DNA of 64,000 nt from positions 1 to 64,000 of the forward strand of contig NZ_AFPK01000014.1 of assembly GCF_000220525.1 (NCBI RefSeq). The letters are read 5' to 3'. This DNA comes from Ochrovirga pacifica. GTDB lineage: Bacteria; Bacteroidota; Bacteroidia; Flavobacteriales; Flavobacteriaceae. Numbering within the stretch: position 1 is the first letter of the stretch; every line of letters begins with the position of its first letter. Below, in pieces: positions 9,413 through 18,412 of this stretch. The notes beneath the pieces were generated by a model that saw only the letters and a program-made list of their open reading frames with translations, did not search any database and had not been told where the DNA came from. The position numbers were made by a program, and so were the translations under genes.

Positions 9413-10294
9413 TTATATTTTTATACTCCAAGCCAATTGATAACTAGCTCCTGAAGGTAATTCTTGCACTCCCATTTGATTGTTAAAACTATCCGAAACT
9501 CCTGTTACGGGCTCTAGTGCTATGGCATTTTTTACAGGAGGAGTGTACATCTGAAAGAAATTTTCTGATGCAGTACTGTCTATCATCATTTGGTATTTTG
9601 GAGTTTTAAAAACCACCTTACTATCTGATAAAACATAGCAATTATCTAATTGTTGATCTTTAATTTCTAAAGGCATGGGTACCGCACCATTTACTACCTG
9701 TTTGGTAATCATACGCTCATCAAAAGCAATCGTTTTGTTGCTTTTAAACGTTAGACTGCTTTTATACAAATCATCACTTAAAAAATAAGGATGCCACCCT
9801 AATGTAAAAGGAAATGCTTTTGGGTCTTTGTTTGTAACTTTTAATTGCAGTTCTAGTCCTTTTTCTGATAAAGTGTAAGTTACTACTAACAAAAAGAAAT
9901 AAGGAAAACCTGCAAACGGTTTGTTGTTTTCGTAGGTTAACGTTACCGATGCACTTTCTGTAGCTACTTTTGAATCTGCTACTTGAAATAACTGATTATA
10001 AACCAACCCGTGTAAGGCATTGTTTAGGTTTTCTTCGTTACATTCTAATTGAAACGTTTGGTTGTTATAAGTGTACTTACCATCTTTGATTCTGTTGGCA
10101 AAAGGAAACAAAATAGACGATGCATAAGTGTCTTTATAACTTAGCGGATGTAAATCTGCCAAAAGTGAAATGTTATTTAACGTTAATGTTTCTAGAGCGG
10201 CACCTCTAGACAAACATATACTGGCTTTAGACGTAGCTCCTGTAAGCTCTACATAATCTAAGCCCTCTTTTTGTGTTTGAGTGATTGTATACAA
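9413..10294 (-). CDS. galM: Aldose 1-epimerase family protein (GalM-like mutarotase)
   Basis: Supplies alpha-galactose for galactokinase by interconverting sugar anomers. The 293-aa protein has a galactose-mutarotase beta-sandwich with the conserved histidines in ALHGLVYN and TLGWHPYF and a late acidic residue in ALEPVTGVSD. It is shorter than E. coli GalM and closer to the YeaD/Bacteroidota branch, so a hexose-6-phosphate epimerase is possible in principle. Position between the GntR regulator (17 bp upstream) and galK favours a galactose role. No signal peptide. Confidence 0.88.
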   Translation of the reverse strand: MYTITQTQKEGLDYVELTGATSKASICLSRGAALETLTLNNISLLADLHPLSYKDTYASSILFPFANRIKDGKYTYNNQTFQLECNEENLNNALHGLVYNQLFQVADSKVATESASVTLTYENNKPFAGFPYFFLLVVTYTLSEKGLELQLKVTNKDPKAFPFTLGWHPYFLSDDLYKSSLTFKSNKTIAFDERMITKQVVNGAVPMPLEIKDQQLDNCYVLSDSKVVFKTPKYQMMIDSTASENFFQMYTPPVKNAIALEPVTGVSDSFNNQMGVQELPSGASYQLAWSIKI

Positions 10295-10311
10295 TGTTTT
10301 TCTTTTTTTTC

Positions 10312-11310
10312 TTATAGTGAGTTTCTAAGAATAAGTTGATTTCTATTCTCTATTTGCAAATGCTCATTTTTGTTAATCATTTGAGCCAGACGTTTTCCCA
10401 TAGCCTTAAAATCTGTTGAAATAGTTGTGATTCCACCTTCTACAATTTCTTTTAGCAGAGTTTCGTTGTAAGAAATAATTCCGATGTTTTGAGACAACAC
10501 TAAGCCCTGTTCTTTGATTTTTTTTACTACTCGGATTAAGTTTTTATCATCAGGAATGATGTAAATTTCTCCAGGCAACAACTCTCTATCTTCAGCTGTA
10601 GGCACAATATCGTAATCCATTTGGTATTGATTACAGAACATTTCAAATCCTTTTTTCATTCCCTCAGGTTGCACTTTCGGATTGAATATTAACACCAAAG
10701 AACTATATTTTTGAATTTTGGACAAACTATTGGTTAAGTTGCTTAAAATGTCCTTTTCAAAATTTTGATAGATTGCTGCATAAGCATGCAAGTCTTCGTG
10801 TAATTGATCTAAAATATACACCTTATCTTGCGGTAGTTTTTCAATAATATCTACCGTATTTTTTAAGTTTGCTGGCATGATAACATACGAACTATAATTT
10901 CCTATGTTTTCATAAATCAATTTGGTAAAAACAGCAGGATTAAAATGATGGAAATAAATATCTACCTGTGTATTTTCGTCCAATCCTTCTAAAAAATTAC
11001 TGTACAAATCTTCTTTAAAAGAGTTCAATTCATCAAACAATAAGAACACTTTTTTTTCGGTTCCTACATCTTCGCTAAGTACATAATAACCTTTTCCGGC
11101 TATAGATTGTACAATACCACGAGTCTTTAACTCATTTAAAGCCGTAAGAACCGTGTCTCTAGAAACTTTGTTTTCTTTTTGTATTTTACTAATAGAAGGT
11201 AGTTTATCGCCTTTGTTCAGTTTTTTTTCTACAATAGCTTCTATAACAGCATTGATGATTTGCTTGTATTTAGGAATTCCTAGTTTTTTTTCTATGGGTG
11301 CTAAAGTCAT
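10312..11310 (-). CDS. GntR-family regulator with periplasmic-binding-like sensor domain
   Basis: A 332-aa one-component regulator. Residues 1-80 form a GntR winged helix (PKYKQIINAVIEAI, KGDKLPSISKIQKENKVSRDTVLTAL cut short here, GIVQSIAGKGYYV). The remainder resembles a LacI/ribose-binding-protein type sugar-sensing domain (IMPANLKN, IGIISYNETLLKEI). As first gene of the galM-galK-galT operon it is the likely galactose-responsive regulator. A perfect 16-bp palindrome lies 20 bp upstream of its ATG, suggesting autoregulation. The inducer is not determinable from sequence. Confidence 0.9.
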   Translation of the reverse strand: MTLAPIEKKLGIPKYKQIINAVIEAIVEKKLNKGDKLPSISKIQKENKVSRDTVLTALNELKTRGIVQSIAGKGYYVLSEDVGTEKKVFLLFDELNSFKEDLYSNFLEGLDENTQVDIYFHHFNPAVFTKLIYENIGNYSSYVIMPANLKNTVDIIEKLPQDKVYILDQLHEDLHAYAAIYQNFEKDILSNLTNSLSKIQKYSSLVLIFNPKVQPEGMKKGFEMFCNQYQMDYDIVPTAEDRELLPGEIYIIPDDKNLIRVVKKIKEQGLVLSQNIGIISYNETLLKEIVEGGITTISTDFKAMGKRLAQMINKNEHLQIENRNQLILRNSL

Positions 11311-11314
11311 ACAA

Positions 11315-11322
11315 CAAATATA
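11315..11322 (-). promoter_or_regulatory. TATATTTG -10 element of the GntR-gal operon
   Basis: Perfect TAnnTTTG on the minus strand ending 4 nt before the regulator ATG. If transcription starts at the usual distance the mRNA would be essentially leaderless. The -33 zone is occupied by the adjacent palindrome instead of a TTTG. Confidence 0.5.
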
Positions 11323-11329
11323 ATAAAAA

Positions 11330-11345
11330 ACCAGTATGTACTGGT
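11330..11345. promoter_or_regulatory. Palindromic operator candidate for the GntR regulator
   Basis: ACCAGTA-TG-TACTGGT is a perfect 7+2+7 inverted repeat 20 bp upstream of the regulator start and just upstream of the -10 element, where bound protein would block RNA polymerase. Family habit (GntR-type dimers on short palindromes near their own gene) supports an operator. Confidence 0.65.
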
Positions 11346-11484
11346 ATGATTTTGTGTTATCTTAATTTTTACCTTGCATTTAGTATAAATTCCCTGTATT
11401 CTTAGTTGATTTTTTTATACATCAGCAGTAATCTTTGTATACATTTACATGTTTATTCTTTTAACAAACTTCTAAGAATCAACT

Positions 11485-11522
11485 AAAAAAGCTGCCTTAA
11501 CCTCTAAGTCAAGACAGCTTTA
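11485..11522 (-). terminator. Terminator of guaC
   Basis: Imperfect hairpin with AAAGCTG/CAGCTTT outer arms and inner CTTGACTTAGAGGTTAAGG on the minus strand, followed there by six T. It lies 25 bp after guaC. Confidence 0.7.
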
Positions 11523-11546
11523 TACACTATTTTGTTGTCTAAAAAT

Positions 11547-12587
11547 TTATTTAGTATATATTCTATTTTCTTGTTCTGCTACCCTAATAAAGGTAGTTCT
11601 TTTGGTAAGTTCCTTAAGTCTTTGAGCTCCTACATAAGTACAGGTACTTCTAATTCCTCCTAAAATGTCTTGAATGGTTTGTAATACTTTTCCTTTGTAA
11701 GGTACTTCAACAGTTTTTCCTTCGCTTGCACGATACTCAGCCACACCTCCTACATGTTTTTCCATAGCAGTAGTAGAACTCATTCCGTAAAATTGTTTGA
11801 ATTTTTCTCCGTCTTTTTCTACAATTTCTCCGCCACTTTCATCGTGTCCTGCCAACATACCTCCTAGCATTACAAAATCAGCAGCTGCACCAAAAGCTTT
11901 GGCAACATCTCCAGGAATGGCACATCCTCCATCACTAATTATATGCCCTTTTAGACCATGAGCTGCATCAGCACACTCTATTATAGCAGACAATTGCGGA
12001 TATCCAACCCCTGTTTTTACACGTGTGGTACATACAGATCCTGGACCAATCCCTACTTTAATGATATCAGCTCCAGACAAAAGCAATTCTTCTACCATTT
12101 CTCCTGTAACCACATTTCCAGCAATAATTACCTTATCCGGATAAGTTTGACGAGTTTGTTTTACAAAATCTACAAAATGTTCAGAATAGCCATTGGCAAC
12201 ATCAATGCATATAAATTTTAGATGCTTACTTAAGTCTAAAATCTCTTTTATTTTTTCTGCATCCTTAGGTCCTGTTCCAGTGCTTACCGCAACATATTCT
12301 ACGATTTCTTTGGGAGCTTTTTCTAAAAACTCCCTCCATTGTGCCACAGTATAATGTTTCTGAATGGCCGTAAACACCTTTTTACTTGATAAAGCCAAAG
12401 CCATCTCAAAAGTTCCTACAGTATCCATGTTGGCAGCCATAATAGGCACTCCTTTCCAGGTAGCTTTGCTGTTTAAAAACTTATATTCTATTTCTAAATC
12501 TACTTGGGAACGGCTTTTTAGGGTAGATCTTTTTGGGCGAATCATAACGTCCTTAAACCCAAGTTTTATATCATATTCAATACGCAT
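11547..12587 (-). CDS. guaC: GMP reductase
   Basis: NADPH-dependent deamination of GMP to IMP in purine salvage. The 346-aa protein is an IMPDH/GMPR-type TIM barrel without CBS domains. The active-site loop [11 protein letters not shown] places the catalytic cysteine at Cys186, and [22 protein letters not shown] and [11 protein letters not shown] are typical of GuaC rather than GuaB. Length also matches GMP reductase. Monocistronic with its own terminator, divergent from the glycosylase gene. Confidence 0.95.
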   Translation of the reverse strand: MRIEYDIKLGFKDVMIRPKRSTLKSRSQVDLEIEYKFLNSKATWKGVPIMAANMDTVGTFEMALALSSKKVFTAIQKHYTVAQWREFLEKAPKEIVEYVAVSTGTGPKDAEKIKEILDLSKHLKFICIDVANGYSEHFVDFVKQTRQTYPDKVIIAGNVVTGEMVEELLLSGADIIKVGIGPGSVCTTRVKTGVGYPQLSAIIECADAAHGLKGHIISDGGCAIPGDVAKAFGAAADFVMLGGMLAGHDESGGEIVEKDGEKFKQFYGMSSTTAMEKHVGGVAEYRASEGKTVEVPYKGKVLQTIQDILGGIRSTCTYVGAQRLKELTKRTTFIRVAEQENRIYTK

Positions 12588-12698
12588 ACACTTAACTTTT
12601 GTTGACTACTTAAATGTAAGATTTCTTTAAATAATTCAACTTTACTTATGTAAAATAAATCAACAACTTTTTATCATAATTATTAGGTATATTCACTT

Positions 12699-13271
12699 AT
12701 GCAACAACTCTTAGACCAAATTAAAAATTGCACCCTTTGTCAGCCTTTTTTAGAGCATCGAGTTAGACCTGTAATTGAGGCAAGTACGCAAAGTAAAATA
12801 GCCATTATCGGCCAAGCTCCAGGCACTGTTGTTCATCGTACTGGAATTCCATGGAACGATAAAAGTGGTGAGCGATTAAGGTCTTGGCTTGGGGTAGACC
12901 ACAATACCTTTTATAACAAAGAAATATTTGCTATTGTTCCTATGGGATTTTGTTATCCTGGAAAAGGAAAAACAGGTGATTTGCCTCCAAGAAAAGAATG
13001 TGCTCCTGCTTGGCATCCGCAAGTATTCAATCAACTAAAGCAAATAGAACTTATGATACTAATTGGAGCCTATGCTCAGAATTACTATTTAAAACAACCA
13101 GAAAAAACACTAACTGCCACAGTTAAAAACTTTCACAATTACTGGCCAAACTTTTTGGTGTTGCCTCATCCATCTCCCCGAAACAATATTTGGTTAAAAA
13201 GGAATGATTGGTTTGAGAAGCAAAATCTTCCTTTTATTCAAAAAAGAATTCAACAAATTATAAACCCTTAA
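12699..13271 (+). CDS. Uracil-DNA glycosylase family protein, Fe-S type pattern
   Basis: A 190-aa protein of the family-4/5-like uracil-DNA glycosylase superfamily. It has a motif-1 equivalent IIGQAPG (commonly GEAPG) and a motif-2 equivalent LPHPSPRNN. Four cysteines spaced C11-x2-C14 and C85-x15-C101 match the 4Fe-4S ligand layout of family-4 enzymes. The segment between (HRTGIPWNDKSGERLRSWLG) differs from classical UdgA. Uracil excision is inferred, and substrate range is open. DoxX follows after 4 bp, probably co-transcribed but functionally unrelated. Confidence 0.8.
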   Translation: MQQLLDQIKNCTLCQPFLEHRVRPVIEASTQSKIAIIGQAPGTVVHRTGIPWNDKSGERLRSWLGVDHNTFYNKEIFAIVPMGFCYPGKGKTGDLPPRKECAPAWHPQVFNQLKQIELMILIGAYAQNYYLKQPEKTLTATVKNFHNYWPNFLVLPHPSPRNNIWLKRNDWFEKQNLPFIQKRIQQIINP

Positions 13272-13275
13272 AAGT

Positions 13276-13686
13276 ATGATACAACACAAACAAACCGCTT
13301 ATGCTTTGTTAAGAATTAGCATGGGTGTAAATTTTTTAGCACATGGTTTGGTAAGAATCCCCAGGCTAACAGGTTTTAAAACCTGGATGCTTTCTGAGTT
13401 TAAAAACAGTTTACTTCCTAATTGGTCTGTCTCTGTTTGGGCATCAATTCTTCCTTTTTTAGAACTTATTATTGGTCTTTTACTATTGATTGGTTATCAG
13501 ACTTATAAAACTAGTATTACTGGTGCTTTTGTAATTGTGCTTTTGCTGTTTGGCTCTTGCATGATAGAAAAATGGGATTGGGCATCTACACAAATGCTGT
13601 ATGCACTCTTTTATTATTTTTTGATAGCGTACAATTCTCAAAATCGATTTGCAGTAGATGTATTGACACAAAAAAACCGAGATTGA
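13276..13686 (+). CDS. DoxX family membrane protein
   Basis: A 136-aa integral membrane protein with about four hydrophobic segments (near 8-26, 52-72, 78-94, 103-122), matching the DoxX/SURF4-like four-helix fold. The segment GVNFLAHGLVRI is typical. The family is tied loosely to redox or thiosulfate metabolism, and no specific function can be assigned here. The last codons and stop lie inside the terminator hairpin that follows. Confidence 0.75.
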   Translation: MIQHKQTAYALLRISMGVNFLAHGLVRIPRLTGFKTWMLSEFKNSLLPNWSVSVWASILPFLELIIGLLLLIGYQTYKTSITGAFVIVLLLFGSCMIEKWDWASTQMLYALFYYFLIAYNSQNRFAVDVLTQKNRD

Positions 13687-13700
13687 TCTCGGTTTTTTTA
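13671..13700. terminator. Terminator overlapping the DoxX stop codon
   Basis: Perfect 7-bp stem CCGAGAT/ATCTCGG (13677-13683, 13686-13692) with A6 before and T7 after. The TGA stop lies in the loop and descending arm. It also serves accA from the opposite strand. Confidence 0.88.
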
Positions 13701-13720
13701 CTTTAATTTATATAGTGTTT

Positions 13721-14677
13721 TTAGTTTTCTTCATAAACTCCCATGTTTGCGTATTTCTCAATACGTTCATTTACCATGTTACTTACTTCTTTTTGCTTTA
13801 ATTCTTCAAATGATTTTAAAATGGTTTCTCTTACCGTATTAAAAGTAGTTTCTCTATCCGCATGAGCACCACCTAAAGGTTCTGGAATTACACCATCTAC
13901 CAACTTTAAAGCACTCATATCTTTAGAGGTTAATTTTAAAGCAGCAGCAGCTTTTTCTTTAAACTCCCAAGATCTCCATAAAATGGTAGAACAGTTTTCA
14001 GGAGAAATTACAGAATACCAAGAGTTTTCCATCATCAATACACGGTCTCCAACACCAATTCCTAAAGCACCTCCAGAGGCACCTTCTCCAATAATAATGG
14101 TAATAATTGGGGTTTTTAACACACACATTTCAAAAATGTTACGCGCAATTGCTTCTCCTTGTCCTCTTTCTTCTGCTTCTAAACCTGGATAAGCTCCTGG
14201 AGTATCTACAAAAGTCACCACAGGAAGTCCAAATTTTTCAGCCATACGCATTAAACGCAAAGCTTTTCTATATCCTTCTGGGTTAGCCATTCCAAAGTTT
14301 CTGTACTGTCTCATTTTGGTATTGATCCCTTTTTGTTGACCAATAAACATAAAACTTTGGTTTCCTATTTTACCCAATCCACCAACAATTGCTTTGTCGT
14401 CTTTTACGGTTCTATCCCCATGCAACTCCATAAAGGTATCTCCCGCTAAAGCTTTGATATAATCTAAGGTATAAGGTCTATTAGGATGTCTAGACAATTG
14501 AACCCTTTGCCAAGGTGTCAAGTTTTCAAAAATCTCTTTTTTTAATTTTATGATTTTATCCTCTATCTCTTTGCAAGTATTGGTAACATCTACTTCACTT
14601 TCTTGACCAATGGCAGCACATTTTTCTAACTGATCTTCTAGGTCTTTAATTGGTAATTCAAAATCTAAATATTCCAT
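13721..14677 (-). CDS. accA: Acetyl-CoA carboxylase carboxyltransferase subunit alpha
   Basis: Transfers carboxyl from carboxybiotin to acetyl-CoA with AccD, the committed step of fatty acid synthesis. The 318-aa protein has the AccA N-terminal coiled region ([15 protein letters not shown]), then a crotonase-type core with [39 protein letters not shown] and [13 protein letters not shown]. Length is normal. It stands alone, ends at the bidirectional terminator, and has a TATATTTG element upstream. Confidence 0.97.
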   Translation of the reverse strand: MEYLDFELPIKDLEDQLEKCAAIGQESEVDVTNTCKEIEDKIIKLKKEIFENLTPWQRVQLSRHPNRPYTLDYIKALAGDTFMELHGDRTVKDDKAIVGGLGKIGNQSFMFIGQQKGINTKMRQYRNFGMANPEGYRKALRLMRMAEKFGLPVVTFVDTPGAYPGLEAEERGQGEAIARNIFEMCVLKTPIITIIIGEGASGGALGIGVGDRVLMMENSWYSVISPENCSTILWRSWEFKEKAAAALKLTSKDMSALKLVDGVIPEPLGGAHADRETTFNTVRETILKSFEELKQKEVSNMVNERIEKYANMGVYEEN

Positions 14678-14699
14678 GGTTATAAATTTTGGCTGACGA

Positions 14700-14707
14700 C
14701 AAATATA
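14700..14707 (-). promoter_or_regulatory. TATATTTG -10 element of accA
   Basis: Perfect TAnnTTTG on the minus strand, 22 nt from the accA ATG. No TTTG at standard spacing was found. Confidence 0.5.
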
Positions 14708-14824
14708 CTAACTTCAATTCATTAACTCTTAGTTTTGAATTGTTTTTAATCAAAAGCATATTTAGTTAGAATTTTAGTTAGATTATTTTTAAGTATTTTT
14801 GGAACACCTAAATAAGTTGCTACA

Positions 14825-15565
14825 ATGCTTTTTTTCAATAAAAATATTTCACCAAAAGATTTTTTTCCTGCAAATTCAGTAGACATGCACTCACACATAC
14901 TTCCTGGTATTGATGATGGTGCAAAAACTATAGATGATTCTATCCTTTTAATAGAACAACTAAGCTCGTTTGGCATTACCAACTTTAGGGTTACTCCTCA
15001 TGTATTGGGTGGGGTTTGGGAAAACAGTTCGGAGATTATTAAAGAAAAAGAAGCTTTATTAAGAAAAGAATTAGACGCTAGAGGAATGCAACACATAAAC
15101 CTACATGCTGCTGCAGAATACTTAATGGATTCTCTGTTTAGCAAACGACTGGCAGATGATGACATTTTACCATTAAAAGATAATTATATTTTGGTAGAAA
15201 TGTCTTTTTTAAATCCCCCTATTAATTTGGATGAAATTCTATTCGAAATCCAGTTAAAAGGATATCGACCTGTGTTGGCACATCCTGAACGTTATTTGTT
15301 TTACCATCAAGATTTTTCTAAATATGAAAAACTGATTCAAGCGGGTTGTTTGCTTCAGCTAAACTTATTTTCTATAGCAAATCATTACGGAAAAGATGTT
15401 GGAAAAGTAGCTCATCAACTTTTAAAAAAGAACATGTACACTTTTGTAGGAACGGACATTCATAAGGAAAGGCATTTGCCCATTATTAAACAATTGGCAA
15501 CCAAAAACAATAAAAAGCTATTAACACCACTTTTTGAAAACAATAGCAATACTTTTTCTTTTTAA
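14825..15565 (+). CDS. CpsB/CapC-type PHP phosphatase
   Basis: A 246-aa PHP-domain metal-dependent phosphatase. Metal-binding motifs run in order: DMHSHILPGIDDGAK (His22, His24), TPHVLGG, AAEYLMD, AHPERYLFYHQ and VGTDIHKERH. In capsule and exopolysaccharide systems such proteins are tyrosine-protein phosphatases opposing a BY-kinase. No polysaccharide genes are visible here, so the target is unknown. Single gene with its own terminator. Histidinol phosphatase is a less likely alternative, since CpsB-like spacing of the motifs fits better. Confidence 0.83.
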   Translation: MLFFNKNISPKDFFPANSVDMHSHILPGIDDGAKTIDDSILLIEQLSSFGITNFRVTPHVLGGVWENSSEIIKEKEALLRKELDARGMQHINLHAAAEYLMDSLFSKRLADDDILPLKDNYILVEMSFLNPPINLDEILFEIQLKGYRPVLAHPERYLFYHQDFSKYEKLIQAGCLLQLNLFSIANHYGKDVGKVAHQLLKKNMYTFVGTDIHKERHLPIIKQLATKNNKKLLTPLFENNSNTFSF

Positions 15566-15567
15566 AC

Positions 15568-15598
15568 AAAAAAGCAACTTGTTGAGTTGCTTTTTTTT
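15568..15598. terminator. Bidirectional terminator between PHP phosphatase and pseudouridine synthase genes
   Basis: Stem AAAAAAGCAACT/AGTTGCTTTTTT with loop TGTTG. Its T-run overlaps the stop codon of the minus-strand pseudouridine synthase gene. Confidence 0.85.
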
Positions 15599-16481
15599 AT
15601 GAATTGAAATTCTTTAGATTGATAACTTCTTGATTGGTTAAATGTCGGTAGTGTCCTCTTGGCAAATCTTTTTTAGTTAAGCCCGCAAATACAACTCGAT
15701 CCAATTTAACTACTTTGTATCCAAAATGTGCAAATATTTTACGTACAATTCTGTTTCGTCCAGAGTGAATTTCTATTCCCACTTCGTTTTTAGACTGTCC
15801 TTGCACATAAGATACATCGTCTACCCACACTTTTTTTCCTTCAATTTCAGGATTTTCTGCAATGGCCTGTAAATCTTTCAGTGTTAGCTTTTTATCCAAA
15901 GTAGCATGGTACAATTTTCGTTTGTTATGCTTTGGATGTGTTAGTTGCTTAGCCAACTCTCCATCGTTGGTAAAAAGCAACAATCCAGTAGTATCTCTAT
16001 CTAATCTTCCTACAGGGTAAATACGCTCTTTACATGCTTTGCTTACAATATCCATAACCGTTTTTCTTCCACGTTCATCCTCCATGGTCGTAATATAGTT
16101 TTTGGGTTTGTTTAGCAATACATATCTTTTGGTTTCTGGGTTGATAAGCACACCGTCAAAACGAACCTCATCGGTAGGCTGTACACGGTACCCCATCTCG
16201 GTAATTACTTTTCCATTTACTGTGGCACTACCTGTTTGTATGTACATATCTGCATCTCTTCTAGAACAAATTCCAGCATTAGAAATGTATTTGTTTAAAC
16301 GAACACCAGACTGACTTGTGGTTGCTCCTCCAGTACTTTTGGCCACACTTGTTTTTTTAACAGGATTAGCACTGGTTGGATATTTCTTTTTAGAAAATGG
16401 TTTGGATCCATTGGCCGAAGTCGGTTTTTGTTTCGCTCCGCTTTGTGGTCGTCTTCCCGACGATTTTTGATTTCTAGGCAT
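15597..16481 (-). CDS. Pseudouridine synthase, RsuA/RluB family
   Basis: Isomerises a uridine in ribosomal RNA. The 294-aa protein starts with about 60 basic, low-complexity residues (rich in K, S, G, P), then an S4 RNA-binding domain (VRLNKYISNAGICSRRDAD) and a catalytic domain with the aspartate in VGRLDRDTTGLLLF and the family motif EIHSGRNRIVRKIF. RluB (23S) is the likeliest specificity, though RluE/RluF/RsuA cannot be excluded. It follows the UbiA gene by 48 bp on the same strand. Confidence 0.88.
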   Translation of the reverse strand: MPRNQKSSGRRPQSGAKQKPTSANGSKPFSKKKYPTSANPVKKTSVAKSTGGATTSQSGVRLNKYISNAGICSRRDADMYIQTGSATVNGKVITEMGYRVQPTDEVRFDGVLINPETKRYVLLNKPKNYITTMEDERGRKTVMDIVSKACKERIYPVGRLDRDTTGLLLFTNDGELAKQLTHPKHNKRKLYHATLDKKLTLKDLQAIAENPEIEGKKVWVDDVSYVQGQSKNEVGIEIHSGRNRIVRKIFAHFGYKVVKLDRVVFAGLTKKDLPRGHYRHLTNQEVINLKNFNS

Positions 16482-16529
16482 ATCTTAAATTTTGAACCAC
16501 AAAACTACGAAACAAAAAACAATAATAGA

Positions 16530-17438
16530 TTAGATTTTTACACCTTTTAACAGTTTGATTAACAAGACAGAAGTATCTATCAAACTTAGGCTAAAAACCC
16601 CTACAACCAACACAATTCTAATAAAGTTATGCAAGGTAAAATAGTCTTTGTTCTTAGTTGCTTTGCTTAATAAATAGCAAAAGACAGGAATCCATACAAA
16701 ACCTGCATAAAAGTAATAACGCATCCATCCTACTTCGGGGAGTTGTAACAGGTAGTATGTAGGAAAACCTAACATGATTAAAAAAAGATACATGCTATTT
16801 TTCACTTTGTTTTCTCCGTATTTTAGAACCAATGTTTTTCTATTCATCACAATCGCTCCCTTATCTCTTTCAAAATCCTTTATCAATTCTTTAAGCAGCA
16901 AAACTAGGTACAGATACAAACCGTGTGTTAAAATTAACATCGATAAGTTTTCGTAAAACACAAAGACAACAAAAAAAGGAAACATGTCTAATATTGACAC
17001 AAAAAATATACGGATGTCTGGGTTTTTTTGAAGCTTATGAGAATAAAGCCAAATTAAAAAAATATAGCTAGAAAAAAACAATGCTGCTTTCCAAGAAATC
17101 AACACACCTAAGAAAAAAGCAATAAAATTAAAGGCAAAGTAAACTTGTAGTTTGGTTTTTTGGCTAATCCAATTTCCCATTTGTGTTTTGATGGGCTTGT
17201 TTACCACATCCATTTTAGCATCGTAAAAATCATTGATGATATAACCTGCGGAAACCACACAAATTGTTGCCAACACCACAAAATGCAAATGCCAGTTTAC
17301 AAGGGTTTCGTACAAACTTTCTCCAACATCAAACACAAAAATGGCAGATAAATATTGGGCAATGGTTAACAAAATAATATTGTTTCCTCGAACAACCGAA
17401 AAAAGCCCTACAAATTTGTGTTTATTAATTGCTGCCAT
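16530..17438 (-). CDS. UbiA-family prenyltransferase
   Basis: A 302-aa integral membrane protein with about eight or nine hydrophobic segments and both Asp-rich motifs of UbiA enzymes: NDFYDAKMD (about 69-77) and the second motif around KDFERDKG. These bind Mg-diphosphate of a polyprenyl donor. It begins 8 bp after the mevalonate kinase gene, so it is likely translated with the isoprenoid cluster. Family members include DGGGP synthase-like enzymes and quinone or haem prenyltransferases. A glycerolipid-type (DGGGPS-like) role is plausible from the neighbourhood but unproven. Confidence 0.85.
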   Translation of the reverse strand: MAAINKHKFVGLFSVVRGNNIILLTIAQYLSAIFVFDVGESLYETLVNWHLHFVVLATICVVSAGYIINDFYDAKMDVVNKPIKTQMGNWISQKTKLQVYFAFNFIAFFLGVLISWKAALFFSSYIFLIWLYSHKLQKNPDIRIFFVSILDMFPFFVVFVFYENLSMLILTHGLYLYLVLLLKELIKDFERDKGAIVMNRKTLVLKYGENKVKNSMYLFLIMLGFPTYYLLQLPEVGWMRYYFYAGFVWIPVFCYLLSKATKNKDYFTLHNFIRIVLVVGVFSLSLIDTSVLLIKLLKGVKI

Positions 17439-17446
17439 CCTCTGAT

Positions 17447-18373
17447 TTAGAATCTATACACCAATTCTAAATCGTGGCCAACTAAAGATTTTTTTGCTTT
17501 TTCAAAATCGGGGGCAAATCCTAAAATATAGCCTCCGCCTCCAGAACCACAAAGTTTTAAATAGTAATCGTTAGACTCTATTCCTTTTTTCCACAACGCG
17601 TGAAACTGTGCAGGAATCATTGGCTTGAAATGATCTAACACTACTTTGGATAATTTTTTTACATTCCCAAATAAAGATTTGGCATCTCCTTTTAAGAAAT
17701 TTTCAATACATGCATCGGTATGGGTTACAAACTCATCGCTTAACATTTTACGGAAACCTTCATTTTTCATTTTCTCCATAAAAATATTTACCATGGGTTG
17801 TGTTTCACCTATCATTTTTGAATCTAACAAAAACACTGCTCCTTTTCCATTTTGCTGGTAAGGAATCCCTACCGACTCTATATCGTCTTTGGATTGTATC
17901 AAAATTGGTAAACTTAAGTAACTATTAAGAGGATCCAAACCAGAGCTCGTACCGTGAAAATACGATTCCATCAAACCAAAAATAGCTTTAAGCTTTAAGA
18001 GTTTTTCTTTGGTTAGGTTTTCTAATACCGTAATTTTATCCTGAGCGTATTTTTCGTAGATAGCGGCTACAATTGCTCCTGAACTTCCTACTCCATACCC
18101 TTGTGGTATGCTAGATTCAAAATACATTCCGCTCTGAATATCTTGCTGTAATTGCTGTAAATCAAACTGAACCAAGTCGGTTTTTAAATCACGCAAATAT
18201 TCGTAGTACTTTTGTAAGTATTGATTGGACTGCCATGCTTCCCCTTCTAAGACCGCTGCTTGTTTAAAAGCTCCTTTGTAAAAATTATAAGGAATCGCCA
18301 AACCTTTGGAGTCTTTGATAATACCGTACTCTCCAAATAATAAAATCTTTGCGTAAAATAATGGTCCTTTCAT
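17447..18373 (-). CDS. Mevalonate kinase-like GHMP kinase
   Basis: A 308-aa GHMP kinase with an N-terminal YAKILLFGEYGIIKDSKGLA motif, the ATP loop SIPQGYGVGSSGAIVAAI and the C-terminal CGSGGGGYILGF. Between mvaD and UbiA it most likely phosphorylates mevalonate (mevalonate kinase), although phosphomevalonate kinase cannot be ruled out by eye. It starts 39 bp after mvaD. The mevalonate route to isoprenoids is usual in Flavobacteriia. Cytoplasmic. Confidence 0.83.
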   Translation of the reverse strand: MKGPLFYAKILLFGEYGIIKDSKGLAIPYNFYKGAFKQAAVLEGEAWQSNQYLQKYYEYLRDLKTDLVQFDLQQLQQDIQSGMYFESSIPQGYGVGSSGAIVAAIYEKYAQDKITVLENLTKEKLLKLKAIFGLMESYFHGTSSGLDPLNSYLSLPILIQSKDDIESVGIPYQQNGKGAVFLLDSKMIGETQPMVNIFMEKMKNEGFRKMLSDEFVTHTDACIENFLKGDAKSLFGNVKKLSKVVLDHFKPMIPAQFHALWKKGIESNDYYLKLCGSGGGGYILGFAPDFEKAKKSLVGHDLELVYRF

Positions 18374-18412
18374 AACCGTCTAATTATAGGGCAAATATAA
18401 CCATTCTCATGA

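Noticed and set aside
14745-14800. Short direct repeats of TAGTTAGA type upstream of the PHP phosphatase gene
   Set aside because: Only two imperfect copies in AT-rich sequence; no basis for a regulatory call.
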